Origin: Coprinellus micaceus
Lineage: Eukaryota > Basidiomycota > Agaricomycetes > Agaricales > Psathyrellaceae
NCBI GenBank assembly: GCA_951394405.1
Contig: OX596334.1
Location: 2,852,001 to 2,916,000 of the forward strand
DNA: 64,000 nucleotides
Direction of reading: 5' to 3'
Below are positions 24,671 through 35,753 of the stretch, one piece after another; the first letter of the stretch is position 1, and every line of letters starts with the position of its first letter. Made by a program: the position numbers and the translations under genes. The notes beneath the pieces are model-generated. The model had not been told where the DNA came from and did no database searches. It saw only the letters and a program-made list of their open reading frames with translations.

Positions 24671-25857
24671 TTAGGCAGTGCGGGGAGTACGAGCGATGGG
24701 AGCAGCGCTGCTATTGGATGCACTGGCATAGCGAATCTCGGCCGCGACGAGCTCTGGCGCCTCGTATGGCCCTTCGCGAACGTCAGGACCGTGCCTAAAC
24801 ACATCACCAAGCCCAGTGGGGAATGTTGAACTGGGGAGCTGAACTTCATGATCGGGTCGGGCGGTGAGGAATACACGATGCAACGCGTTCTCAGCAGCCT
24901 ACAAACCAGTTGGTAAGTGGTTCATAACCGAGATTCATAAGGTCAACATACCCTGAATTCTGCCATCTTGAGCGAGCTTCCAAATCCTTCGCCCAGCTTG
25001 TCGGCACCAGAGAAGATTCCGACGACGAACACGGGGGAGTTGGAGAAACGACCGGTTTCCTTGAGAAGTCGCGATTTCGGCGCTTCACGACCAAACCTGT
25101 AGACCATTTCCCGTAGGGCCTTCTTCGGGTCGAGGAACTTGAGCATGGCGCGGAAGTCAACTTGCCGCGAGAGGAAGTAAGAGTGCACGAATTTGCGGGC
25201 GGTGGGAAGGGAGTGGTTTTTGTAAATGAGGGCAGTTAGAGAACGGGGGATGGAGGCGAGGGCGTCGGAGTGGAGGACGGGTCGGGATGTTGACGTTTCA
25301 GACTGCGCCAAACGTAAGTTCGCGGTTACATGGTAAACGGGGTGAAAACGCACCTTTCTTGCCCACTTGAGCAGCTGACCGGCACCCATTTCCTGCGCGA
25401 CGCTGGCGCAGGTCGCCGGACCGACATGTGCTGTCAAGGCCGCCTTCTGCACTCGTGTGGGGAGGTACGGGTACTTGGCTTGCAGGTACTCTGTCGCAAA
25501 GAGACCCATTAGCGAGTTCCCGAGGGCGGCCAGCTGGCCGTTGCTCCGCGGTATCCTCTCATCGGGGTAGTGTTGGCGATATACGTCGACGAATGTGGGG
25601 TGTGTGCAGGCCTGTCGAACATCGTCCTCGGAGTGAAGTACGGAGCCAAGGCCAACCCTATGGGTGAACGCGGAGAGGGCGGTGGAGGGAACGGGCTGGA
25701 GAGAGGCCCAGAGCTGAGGGTCGAACGCGGGTCGGGCGACCTCGTTCTCGGCGAGGAAGGCCTCCCGTGGAGGGAAGCTTTTGGGGATGGTGGAGGGCGC
25801 GACGGACGCGAGACGCGAGACGCTGCTCACGAGGCGTTTGTGAACATGGCCTGACAT
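24671..25857 (-). CDS. MRPL3: Mitochondrial large-subunit ribosomal protein mL44
   Basis: Structural protein of the mitochondrial 54S subunit built on an inactive RNase III fold plus a double-stranded-RNA-binding domain. The start at 25857 gives MSGHVHKRLVSSVSRLASVA, a basic amphipathic presequence. The RNase III-like region includes ACTHPTFVD, NGQLAALGNSLMGLFATEYL and AALTAHVGPATCASVAQEMG. The acidic catalytic residues of true RNase III are not apparent. The remainder (ALIYKNHSLPTARKFVHSYF, LKFLDPKKALREMVYRFG) leads into the dsRBD, and after an intron AAENALHRVFLTA and the C-terminus ending TPRTA with a stop at 24671. Two introns are supported, near 25370-25300 and 24955-24900. A start upstream at 25962 is open but would precede the presequence. 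Confidence 0.9.
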
Positions 25858-26388
25858 CGGGGAGAACGTCGACGACAGCGACGACGAGGGACGGAGACGG
25901 TGAGGACAGCGCACAGAATCTGCGCCGGAACGAGTTCCAAAACGGGAAGAGTCCCTTTCCAAAATTTAGTTCGCGCGACCCTCGGCAATGCCCGGCATCT
26001 CTCTTTCCTCCTCCCGATAGCACAAAACCGGCGAGATCTACTGACTTTCTATATCCTGGTTCAGGCTTAGTCCTCCACCTCCGTCCAATGTCGGTTGGAA
26101 ATTGGCCAAACTGGGCAAGTAACTGGCTCGCGGAACTCCGGGGCGTGCACCATTCTCGCCAGTGGCACTTTCCAAAGCACACTCCTGCGGGCGGTACTTA
26201 GTGGCTGATGTATATCGTAACGAGCCCCCTGACAAAAGCCACAAACACTATGTTTAGCCAGGGAGGTTCCACCATCGATTTTCCCTATGACATCCCATCC
26301 CAATCAATTACCCCTCCGCACCGCAGAACGCGCCATTTCAGTGCCTGGCCGTTATTTCGCTACTGATAACTGACACACTCTCTGGTAG
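25858..26388. other. Intergenic, no intact gene supported
   Basis: Upstream of mL44 on one side and of the DUF5648 relic on the other. Overlapping frames on both strands around 25770-26200 are shadows of the mL44 5' end and of GC-rich sequence. Confidence 0.45.
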
Positions 26389-26644
26389 GGTCAGCTTAGC
26401 GCCAATCCAGGACACGCCGTTCCCTTCTCCTGCTCATTTAACGGACACGACCACTTTTATACCACCGACCCTGCCGAGGGTAGGTGTTCCCTGACGACAG
26501 GAGTGGTGGAGTGCCATTGTACAGGCTCTGCAACGCTGAACGCCAGGATCGCTCATACACGGTGAGCACCGCTGAAGCCATAACGCCGAGGGGAAACTTG
26601 GATTCCAGAAGGAAGGGATCGCAGCTTACATCTATCCGTTCTAA
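26389..26644 (+). pseudogene. Broken DUF5648 gene copy
   Basis: The stretch after a preserved acceptor (GGTAG) reads GQLSANPGHAVPFSCSFNG and DHFYTTDPAEG, matching the first blade of the gene at 19969-20531. The next recognisable piece is VFPDDRSGGVPLYRLC and SYTVSTAEA, which corresponds to the last blade, so the middle blade or more is missing and the frame changes at the join. A second frame change (one base lost relative to the intact gene) precedes GFQKEGIAAYIYPF and a stop, which match the intact C-terminus. At least two lesions and no clear exon 1 make this a pseudogene. It lies on the opposite strand about 6 kb from the intact gene. Confidence 0.85.
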
Positions 26645-27282
26645 ACGTTTTTGGCTTTCAAAGAAAGCCCACGCCATCCTCGAACAAGTTGTCCATGTAG
26701 ACGGTCTTGCTATTGGGCACAATCATTCCTGAATTTCCCCTTTCCTATGTTTTCTGGCATGGAATTGTCGTTTATTCCACCCGGTTGCTGCATAGGCGCC
26801 CACCCTTCCGTCCACCGGCAGAGCACACCAGAGAACCTTCCGGTCCCTATACCACGAGGAAGTTCAAGAACCCGAGGGCGTATACACCCTGGTGTCCATC
26901 ACAGTATCTGCTGCTTAATGGACACCGGAAGATATCCTGTTTTGAGATCCGGTTCTTCTCGGGGACGTTTCACATTGAGATTATCTTCGCGTAGTGTGCC
27001 TAACACAGTCGCAATTGCATGTGCAATGTAGTTCTTGTTTGGTTCTTTGTAGGCGAAGAGTTCAACGTCACCGGAGTAGTGGCTTGTGTTGGAGCCAAGC
27101 ACGTCGCCCAACATAGGTCCCGCGGTGAAAACACTTTTGGTCGTACGACACTAAAAAAGGAAATAGCTTCGCCAAACGCATATCGACCCAAAGCGGGGGC
27201 GCTAAAATCCTTGGTTTGGGAACACAATACGATGTCACGGTAAAAGGCAGCTGACCTCTGCATGTCCCCCCATCGGTGACCC
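26645..27282. other. Intergenic, nothing recognised
   Basis: About 0.64 kb downstream of the DUF5648 relic and of the OBAP-like gene stop. A 95-codon frame at 26707-26994 has no recognisable content. Confidence 0.45.
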
Positions 27283-28191
27283 TCAGTTCAAAGGCCACTG
27301 TTTCGACCGAGCAGAATTGACGTTTTGGGCGTCTGCATCTGTGCTCAAGCGTCAGTTCCTCGTTGACGACGTTCCACTTCGCAAACCCTGTGCGACGACT
27401 CACCCGGATGAAGCTCGGGCGATGGAATACCCTTTCTGATCTCCTCTTTGTGCCTACAATTCGACCCGTACCTCTTATCCCTCTCTTCGAGCGCTTTCTC
27501 AAATCCTGGCGGTAGACTCTCCTTTTCCGTAAAACTCCCCATGAGCTTGGGCACTCCCAAGGGCAGCTTGTCCCCTCTATCGACCTGCCAGAAATGGAAT
27601 GTCTTGCCGTACCACCCAATGATTTCCCGCATTGCGGTGTTTTCGGCCTGTTCCCAAACGGCCGTTGGAACGGGAATGCCAGAGGTGGATAACGGGGAGG
27701 GCATGATGAGCATGCCGGACTTGACTTCGAATTCATGGGAGTGCCAGAGCTTGCGCTCGTCGGAGTCGAGGGTCTCGTATACGTTGGGTGAGACCATGTA
27801 TTCAACTGGACAGTGCTTATTAAATGCCCGTGGCTCAAAGGAAGTAGAGTGTGCGTACCTCCAATGAGCCTCGCGTTCTTCTCTGGAGAGTCGTAAATCA
27901 AACATTGTCGAAGGTCTGGCGAAGTGTTATTTACTCGCATTGATTGTCGCAGTGGCGTTCCATACCTTCGTTCAGATGTGAGCAATAGTGACAAGCTTCG
28001 ACGTAGCGCCCCGGTTCCTCCGCGTAGGTGTGGAATGCGTTCAGAAACGCGCAGATGTTACTGACGGGCTCAAAGCTTTGCAGCATTTTCGCGCCGGCGT
28101 CAAGAACTTGACTCTTGACACTCAGGCTCCCGCCGGTGGCGCCATGAGTTATATTTTGTGACGAACATGGGCTGTCTGCTTGGGAGGACAT
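27283..28191 (-). CDS. OBAP-like protein (DUF1264, oil body-associated)
   Basis: The start at 28191 gives [20 protein letters not shown], then [34 protein letters not shown], the conserved N-terminal block of DUF1264. After two introns come [50 protein letters not shown] and MLIMPSP. The His-rich [13 protein letters not shown] motif is characteristic. [20 protein letters not shown] and DKRYG follow. An intron at the HPG|ADAQN junction lets the reading end as [17 protein letters not shown] with stop at 27283. Plant OBAPs sit on lipid droplets and affect oil-body formation; the biochemical activity is unknown. The neighbouring chloroperoxidase-like gene is on the same strand but separate. Confidence 0.85.
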
Positions 28192-28583
28192 GGCGGTTGG
28201 AAGGCAGCCGATGAAAGAGCCCAAACCCTGCGTCCTGGAGTTGGTGAGGTAGATGGGCGCCAATGGTTTCAGAATCGATGACGTCAGAACTAATCAACAC
28301 TGACCAGTGACCAATTCTGCTACAATGCTATAAACAATACACCAATCTACGCGAAAAACATGGCTAAGGCACGGCTGAGCTGCAGGGATATCGTCAGGAG
28401 GCTCCAAAAAAAGGAACGACGTGGTAGGTTCCAGGCAGAAGCTCGCTATCATTCGGACACTATGTATTTAAATTTAGTCTTCAATCTCTCATTCTTCTCC
28501 CCTGTTTCTTAATTCAGTCCAATCTCATGACAGCGCTTGCGGGAGAATCGCCGCCCAGAGTCAGCGTCGAGCAGCGACAGCCT
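28192..28583. other. Short intergenic region
   Basis: About 390 bp between two minus-strand genes, containing the OBAP-like promoter and the peroxidase 3' end. An AT-rich stretch (TATTTAAATTTAG) lies near 28462. Confidence 0.5.
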
Positions 28584-29705
28584 TCAAACCCTGCGCCTAA
28601 GTTCGCTCGTTGCCCCCGCAGCCTCCTCACCGCCCGTGCCGCCACCAGCGGGAAGTACGTCACCGCCCCCCTCCTCACCCTCTCTCGGTTTCTTTTGTTC
28701 TTCCCTATCACGCAAGAACTTCTCCTCGTCGATCCCTTCCTCCACTTTGCTGATGGTGTTGCGGTAGTAAGAGAGGATAGAAAGGCCATTTGCCTCGTAG
28801 AGCTTCGGTTCCCAACCGTCGGGGAAACGTTCCTCGCGGAGGAAGGTAGAGAGGTCATCTATGCACCCTCCAAACACCGCTGCGAAATTTGACGCACTGT
28901 CAAACGGTGTTCAGTCAAGGTCAGGATGGGTCATGACAGAACCGCGTGCTTACTTCGTGCTTCCGATGATCTTGTGGGTGTTCTCCAATGTGAACTCCGG
29001 GTTGGTTTCCTTCGCCTCGACACGACGCTTCGTCGAGTATCTTGATATGTCCTCAATGGTCAGGAGAGGGTTACCATCCCTGTCCTTACCTGTCGCTCCG
29101 TCCAAAAGCTCTTTTATGAACGGAATGTGAGGCTTCGTTTGGTCTGGCTCGTGCACGACATCCTCGCCTATCGACCGGAGTATAGTTAGGGGCCCGGTGT
29201 GGCAAAAGAGTCCAGCTGGTATTGAACGTACGGGTGAGTGAGGCATCATGTTCAATGCCGTTGTGCAAATCCAAGTCCTTTAGGTCGAAGGTACCCGTCT
29301 CGTAATCTCGATCGAGCATCTTTGCAGCGAAGTTGGGCACAAAGTAGCAAAAGGTTTCGGCAAAGTTGTACGTCGTATGGACTTTCGCGCCCAGCTCTTT
29401 GAAGGATATGTTCTTCCCATCGTGTGGCAGGATGCCTGGATGATGCAATGGGTGGTCAAGAAAAGAATGAACAACATGGATCGGGCGAGCGCACCATGGT
29501 TGGCCATCGCGTTGATCGCAGGGCATGAACATCGACTATCGCCCCCCTTGGGTGGGATGAACTCAGGCCACTTCCCGCCGGCTCCAGGGTGCCCCTCTGG
29601 AATAGCATGTCCGACCTTCTTGCTGGGAGTGACCATGTTGAGCAGTGTAATTTCAGCATCCCAAGCCAAAACCTTCGCCAAGAAGAGGTACTTGGAAAGC
29701 GACAT
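28584..29705 (-). CDS. Heme-thiolate (chloroperoxidase-like) peroxidase
   Basis: Member of the heme-thiolate peroxidase/peroxygenase family, which uses a cysteine-ligated heme for peroxide-driven oxidation or oxygen transfer. Exon 1 includes CSCPAINAMANHG, where the Cys is the expected heme ligand; the usual Pro-Cys-Pro reads Ser-Cys-Pro. After an intron, GILPHDGKNISFKELG and NGIEHDASLTR follow. EHD is the acid-His-Asp motif of the family and matches the chloroperoxidase-type rather than the EGD-type peroxygenase. Later exons give GNPLLTIEDISRY and the C-terminus with a Gly/Glu-rich tail ending ELRRRV. The N-terminus (MSLSKYLFLAKVLAWDAEITL) is only weakly like a signal peptide, so location is unclear. 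Length is about 330 residues. Substrate is unknown. Confidence 0.85.
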
Positions 29706-30529
29706 GCTGGGCCCTCAGTAAGCGAGTGAACGATTGGGTTTAGGTTTGCCTTGGGAGGGAGGGGTGAAAAGAGGAAAAACGCACTCTGCCTCGTGTTCAA
29801 TCTCGTAAGTTCTTTTGAAGCAGACACATGGACCCGATAGAGCCCCCGAGAAATAATAATATCAAATGAATTGGAAAGGTCATGGGGAAACCTCGAGTTG
29901 ATCCCACCAAAACTGTTCGTTGGGCTGACCGGCTCGACCGAACCTAGGAGGACACGCGAATTCCAGGGCAATACGGATATATGTGGCCTAAATATAACGG
30001 AATGCTACGAGGCGTGTGTCTTAAACCCCCCAGAAGGCGAATTATGCTACTGGCAATGGCGGAGACATGAAACACCGAAGATCGTCGTTTAAGCGCCCAA
30101 AATGATGCGCGTGAAATGCCGGGACCGCCATTGGCCAGGTGGTGAGTAATAAGGTTCGTGAATGTACCAGGGAGGTCACGAAGGGCCGCTCAGGGAACAG
30201 AAAACATCGGGGTGCTCGGAAGCGACTCGCGGCGCGCGCGACCCTCATTCGCGTCGATATTTTTTCGGTGCTGCTATATTGCAACTCTTATAAAGCAAAA
30301 GTGGTCGAGTGAAATGGTAGGCGTGCTTCAGCATAAGATCAAGAGCAACGGCTACGATGTACGTAATGGCCAGATACCGAGAGATAGAAAGTCGTAGCAC
30401 ATATATTTCCACAGACCAAAGGGCAACCGAGAATTAAACCGTCCTTGAGGGATCAAGAGCATCTCCCCGAACTGTGAGAGGAGGCCGTTCCTGCAGCCCG
30501 CTTCACCCCGCCCTCATTCCAAGCCATCT
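29706..30529. other. Intergenic, no gene supported
   Basis: About 0.8 kb between the peroxidase start and the RhoGAP stop, both minus strand. Frames at 29871-30092 (plus) and 30042-30284 (minus) overlap each other without recognisable content. Confidence 0.5.
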
Positions 30530-33500
30530 TCACTTCCTGTCGACCACGTCGTCCTCCGCATCACTCGCCATCGTCCTCCTCTGGAACCCTGCAGCCGACC
30601 GCCCCACGATACTCGCAGGTCGTTTCACTGGACTCCCTCCACTCAAGCGATTGACAGCCCTGGCACCGACACCTCCCGAAGTAGGCCCAGGGCTGCCACT
30701 CATGCTGCTCCTGTTCAGATTCTGTACCATGCTCGAGACACTCCCACCCGGGGCCCGGGGCCCCTTGGCAATCCTCGACCCGCGCGTAATCGTCGCACTC
30801 CTGCTCGAGTCCCCAGAACCAGCACGGCGAATCGAGGCCTTGCCTGTGCCTAGGACGATGTCTTCGTTTGCGGAGGTGACCGAGGGCGAAGGGCTGCGGG
30901 AATCAAACTCGCGCGCGCTTGTGGATTCATATACCGTTTTGTTGTTGGGGGTCGGGGGAATCACTGCAGTGGCAGGGGGTGGCGGAGGAGGGACTAGAGT
31001 TGCGACTGGAGTAGCTGTAGGTGGGGGTTTGACGCCTGCAGGGGCGGCATTATCAGCCTCAGAGCTCTCTTCCTCGCTGGAATCATCGGAATCGCCAGAA
31101 TCATCAGAGTCGTCGTCGTCATCGTCGTCCTCTTCCGATGTATCAGGAGCCGGCTCTTTGAAGGCGGGTGGTCGGGGAGGTGTATCATCATTAGCTGAAG
31201 GCTCCTCGAAGCTCTTGAACCCCGGGGGAGGAGTGGTGCTCACGATGCCCAGGGGTGGAGGCGGTGGTGGAACCAGCGACGCGGGTGGAGGTGGAGGAGG
31301 CGGGGGCGTCTTCAACTTTTGAGCGACAGATGCCGGGGGAGGGGGCGGCGGCACTAGCTTGGAAGCTGCGGGAGGTGGTGGTGGGACAGGGGGGCTGAGT
31401 GTCTTCGATGCTTGGGGAGGGCTGAAAGCACCCCGCGAAGAGACGGGCGCCGATGGGCCATGTCTTGCCAACGATGGGTTCTGTGCCACCTTCTGTGCCT
31501 GTAGAAGAGCCAAGGCATCGGAATCGACGGAAATCCTGTTACGGCTCAAGCGCATGTCGATCGGAGCCGTCCGCTTACGGATAGGCATCCTCCTTTCGGA
31601 CTCGCGCTTCTTACGTGCGATAGTGGGTGGTAAGATTGCCTCGTAGTTCTTGAGGAGATCGATGAATAACACTGGGGTACATCGTCAATATCTTGAAAGC
31701 ATGTGAAAGTCAAAAGGCTCACGGGTGGGATGTCGGTCCTGAATCGAAACGTCCGTTTCAGCCTTGGGGCGAAGGATGGTTCGCCCAAGAGACAAGGCTA
31801 ACTTGGTGATGTAGACCTCCTCAGTTTCGTCGACCTCGGTCGACCCAATCAACCTGCAATAATTGGTTCCCTTTAGTTACCCCACTTGAAAAATACAGAA
31901 GACCCACCCTTTGAAATGCTTAATAAGGCTATCCAGCACGAACAGATGGACCCTTGGAAGCCTCTGCAAAGCCGTGCTTACGTTTTGCAGCCTGTGTTCC
32001 TCCGTAATCTCGCCATCTCCCGACGTCCCTTTCCCAACAGAAGGGTACAACTTCCTGAAGTCGTCCCAACCCTCATACAACCCAATAGGCGGATTCAACT
32101 CCAAGAACCAGAGTTTGATAGTGCTAGCAATGACTGGGGCATCGAACTTGGAGAAAAGTTCGGGAGAAATGTCTTTCCCGGGTTCCACTCCGTTCAAAAC
32201 CTCGCGCAGGTGGTGCACAGCGGGAAGTGGTACCTCGTAGATCCAGGATTTCCTTTTCTCGAGGTCATTGGGTGCCTGGGAGTAGGCTTGCTCGATGGCG
32301 GAAAGGAGGGCAGTTAAAATTGGGGGGATAGTGTCTTTCTTGTCTTCCGTGGCAACCTCTGCCCACCTACGTAGGTCGATGCCGAAGAAGACGTCGGGTT
32401 CTTCGTGAAAGAGAGATTCGTAGATTGGGGGGATCGGCCTGAACGGTCCCGTACGGTAGTGCTCAATGAGAGCTGTCAGATCAGACTCCGGCTGATAGGC
32501 CGCGACGAGGTTCGAGGAACGCTCTAGTGACTGTTCCAGCGACTTGGGCAGATTCTTGAGAGTGCCTTGATACTGAAGAAGTACTAGATGGGGATCAGGA
32601 TGAGCTGGCTATGTGCGAGATCAATAGTTTCAATACCTGTTTTCACGGCGGCTAGCCTCTCGGACTCCCATCGTTGGAGAATCTTCAGGGTCTCTTCAAT
32701 CCTCTCCTCAAGGCCGAGGCGGTGTCTATCAAGCTTCCTTACGCCAACGCGATATGCCTTGTCGGCCTCGTCTGACTCATTTCGCAGTCTCAGATAGGGT
32801 GGTTCTCCTGTGCCGTTGTTCTGCGCCAATACCTTGCTGACCAGATTGACGAAATTGCCGCCCGTACGCTTAAGTAGTGTATCGTTGGCTGCGATTGGGG
32901 ACTGTTCACTCTGTCCTCCTTCGATATTGAATGCCTATGACGTGTCCTAATAAGAACCTGCAGACTCGCAACTGGAATTGCCATAACGCACCTTGGGTCT
33001 GAACTGGAACCACGCATCATCTGAGTGTTCAAACTGGTTACCAATTTCTCCGAGACGCCTCAGAAGTCCATCACGTTCGGTAAGCTCGCGCGCCGCGTCC
33101 TCGGCGCGGTCGAGACTGCCTCCAAAACCTTGTACGTTCCGATTGAGCCACGCAACAAACTCTTCGCCAGTAAAAGCATCGTGGTACTCCCCAAGCAACG
33201 GGAACCGCACGGATCTTAAAGGAAGCTCCGCAGCAGCCCGAGAGAGCAGTTGAGAAACAGCAGATGGCGTGTGTGCTAAACCAGCAAGGAGCATGGGAGG
33301 AGCCGGCTGGGGGGATGTTGGAGATGCAGCCATACGCTCGACGGTAGGAGTAAGTTCGATTGGCGAGGAAACTTCATCGGGAGAGTCGATAGCCCTGCCC
33401 TTGCCTTTATCGACTGGAGGGGTTTCAACCTTGGGTAGCTCTTTTTCGTCGGTCGGGGAGTCGGCAGTCGCGGCAGAGATGGCGTCGACGCTCCTCTTCT

Positions 33501-34405
33501 GTATTTCCTTTAGACGCTGTGCGATACGCTCGGATACGCTGGCTGTCCGCTGTGGTGGAGTCCGTTTCGTGTCTAGAGGTCGAATTCGTGGGGATGTCGT
33601 ATAGTTATCACCCGCGCCACCACTGTTGGGCGCGAATTTGGCACTGCGAAGGAGATCAATAGAGGTGTAAAGCATAGCGCCATGGTAGCTCACTCGTCCT
33701 CAGCGTCATCGGCCTTGCGAGTCTTATCGAGGTACTGCTGCTTGAGCTTTGAAACTTCGCTGCGGGACTGCTCATAGGATCGTATCCAGTTGTCGAGAAC
33801 GGCGCTTCGCCTTTGATTGATCCGCTCCTACAATCCTGTCAGACACCGCACCAGGACACGAGAGTGACACTCACCTTATAGCCCTGAGCCCAACTATCAA
33901 ATGGGTCCGCAACAAGGGTATCGAGTTCGTGTGCGATCGTCTTGTGGATTTGACCCTGGGCCGCTGTTTCGCTCTGCAAGCCACGGAAGGCGAGAAGGAG
34001 GGAAGCGCCTTCATCTCTGCCAAATCCAGTGCCTATCCACCCGAGTAAGCACGTATAATAGCCCTGCGCAATGCAGCAGAAGGCTCACCAGGTTTCCCGG
34101 TCAACGGAGGGTTGATGCACGAGTTGGCGAGCTCTTGCTCGACCTGCACACGATGCTAGATCGTGCGACGAGATTAAGATGTAAAGAGACCAATGATCGC
34201 AACCACTTACTCTTATGAAGGCGACGATCTCATCGTTCTCGTGTACACCCTAGCAATTCACGCTACTGTTCCAGATACGTGTCGTAGATGGTACTTCATG
34301 ATCACACACCTGGTCTAGCTTGTCGAACAAGACCTCGAGACCCCGACGGTAGTCTTGAGACCAGAACGAGTTGCCAAAGTTGACGGGCAGCGATAGGACT
34401 GCCAT
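30530..34405 (-). CDS. RGD2: F-BAR/DEP/RhoGAP protein (Rgd2-like)
   Basis: Membrane-binding Rho-family GTPase regulator acting on cell polarity and septation in fungi. The start at 34405 gives MAVLSLPVNFGNSFWSQDY, the FCH opening of an F-BAR. Coiled stretches follow (ELANSCINPPLTGKPG; NQRRSAVLDNWIRSYEQSRS). A Ser/Pro-rich linker leads to a DEP domain near 33300-33000 (FTGEEFVAWLNRN; ELTERDGLLRRLGE), and the F-BAR coil resumes after it (KAYRVGVRKLDRHRLGLEER). The DEP is therefore inserted inside the F-BAR, as in yeast Rgd2. The RhoGAP domain spans about 32500-31880. Where GIYR with the arginine finger is expected, it reads WIYEV. The C-terminal 350 residues (31500-30530) contain polyproline runs and an acidic Asp/Ser stretch. 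Confidence 0.88.
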
Positions 34406-35126
34406 TTCGCTGGCACGATGTGTCGTGGATGGTAAAGGGTGGTCGCAAAGCCGTGAATCGCAGGTTACCAGGTCAGCGAATGCAGCCCCTGTGGGGCAGT
34501 ACTCCATCCACGTGGATCTGCACTGCCACCGCGAGACTTTGCAGTTCTTCCTTGTTCTTCATGATCCACACCACCAGCACCGTCCTCCACCAATTAAACG
34601 ACCAGGAGAGAGGAAGGATTGTCGTTCGCGGTCGCAAACCAGCCAAACCCCACAAAACCTTCCCTGGGGCCTCCCTCAGCCATCTCGACGACATGTTCCT
34701 GCCCGGCTCGAGTCGGCCCAAGGCGGATGAATGCGATTAGAAGCACAGTAGGCCGTGCCCGCATACCTCATTCTGTCGCTGGTAAAATGGCCACGATGTG
34801 GCTTTGATAGTTCTCAATGAATGGTCCGGATGTCTTTCTAGAGCAGGGTGGTTATTGCCAGAAGGATGCGCGACAGGAGAACAGACGAAATGAGTGGTTC
34901 ATGTGCATGTATACTGGTTAAGTGGGCTGTTCAATCCCGGTCAAGTGGACAGGTCCACTTTTTATACCTGTTCCGACCGCCAATTTCGCTACAGAGCCAT
35001 GGCCAATGGGCGCTTAATGAGCGCCAATCAACGAGCAGTAGGGCCGTGGCAATTATATGTTAGAGATATTGGAAAACCAATCTTAATTCGATTGTGTGTT
35101 ACATTGGTCAATGCAAATACATTATA
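34406..35126. other. Intergenic, promoter side of the RhoGAP-like gene
   Basis: About 0.72 kb. Overlapping open frames on both strands at 34420-34740 have no recognisable domain. An inverted repeat next to a TATA-like element at 34943-34966 is listed separately. Confidence 0.45.
34943..34966 (-). promoter_or_regulatory. Inverted repeat beside a TATA-like element
   Basis: AAGTGGAC-AG-GTCCACTT (8-bp arms, 2-bp spacer, 34943-34960) directly abuts a minus-strand TATAAAAA at 34959-34966. A symmetric site at a TATA box suits a dimeric regulator. The distance to the RhoGAP start (about 550 bp) means an unseen 5' exon or long UTR would be needed if it drives that gene. Confidence 0.35.
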
Positions 35127-35753
35127 CTAGTCGGACAGCTCAAGCTCTATTCCCTCCTCAAATTGCGCCTCCAATAGTCCGTCACCACCTTCCGTTGTTG
35201 GTCGGCACGTATAACCCCCGATCCCAATGCTCCATCCCTCTACATCCGCAAACATCCAGGTCAGTTCCCTCAATGATCGCCTCTCCGTTTCTTTCCCTTC
35301 TGTGTCCCTGATGATCCAGTACACCCACACAGTGTTCTGGTCCTTTGCGGAGCGTTGGACCTCAATGGTCGCGCTTGGTTTTGCCTCAGAGGAGGTGTAC
35401 TCTGGGATTGGGACGATGCTCCAGTCTGACCATGCGTCGCAGCTGACGGTCGAGATGTAGGGCTTGTCGTTGTACCACTCTATCCCTGTCTTGAGCCATT
35501 TGGTCTTGTTCTCGGGGACCCCGGGTTTGGTTAGGTGGAGAAGGAGGCCAGCCTGGTCATACTGACGCAGCTGATTGCCCGGCGGGAGAGCGAACGTAAC
35601 GCGAGCTCGTTGGAAGGAGTCGAGCTTGTGCAGCGGTAAGACTTCCGGGTAGGTAGGAGCATTGAACGCGTTGTGAGAAGGAGGCTTTCGCCAGATATCC
35701 GTTCCTGCAGTGGAGGAGAGGGAGAAGGATTCGGTGGTCCTGACTGTGTTCAT
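35127..35753 (-). CDS. DUF1349 (concanavalin A-like) protein
   Basis: Intronless in the part I trust. The start at 35753 gives MNTVRTTESFSLSSTAGTDI, which begins the domain. The frame stays open upstream to 35954, so a longer start is possible. Diagnostic text is QYDQAGLLLHL, followed by KWLKTGIEWYNDKPYISTVS and SCDAWSDWS, typical of DUF1349 proteins related to yeast Ree1 (regulation of enolase). The fold is a lectin-like beta sandwich. The C-terminus reads MFADVEGWSIGIGGYTCRP, then an acidic tail ending LELSD. About 208 residues, the usual family length. No signal peptide, so likely cytosolic. Function is unproven. Confidence 0.87.
   Translation of the reverse strand: MNTVRTTESFSLSSTAGTDIWRKPPSHNAFNAPTYPEVLPLHKLDSFQRARVTFALPPGNQLRQYDQAGLLLHLTKPGVPENKTKWLKTGIEWYNDKPYISTVSCDAWSDWSIVPIPEYTSSEAKPSATIEVQRSAKDQNTVWVYWIIRDTEGKETERRSLRELTWMFADVEGWSIGIGGYTCRPTTEGGDGLLEAQFEEGIELELSD

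Noticed and set aside
26707..26994. 95-codon frame after the DUF5648 relic as a further copy
   Set aside because: A few scattered residues recall the DUF5648 blade but the HFYTTD and PLYR motifs are absent.
30474..31322. 282-codon plus-strand frame rich in Gly and Ser
   Set aside because: Antisense of the polyproline tail of the RhoGAP-like protein.
34420..34740. Overlapping frames upstream of the RhoGAP-like start as a separate gene
   Set aside because: No domain in any frame; position fits the 5' region of the RhoGAP-like gene.
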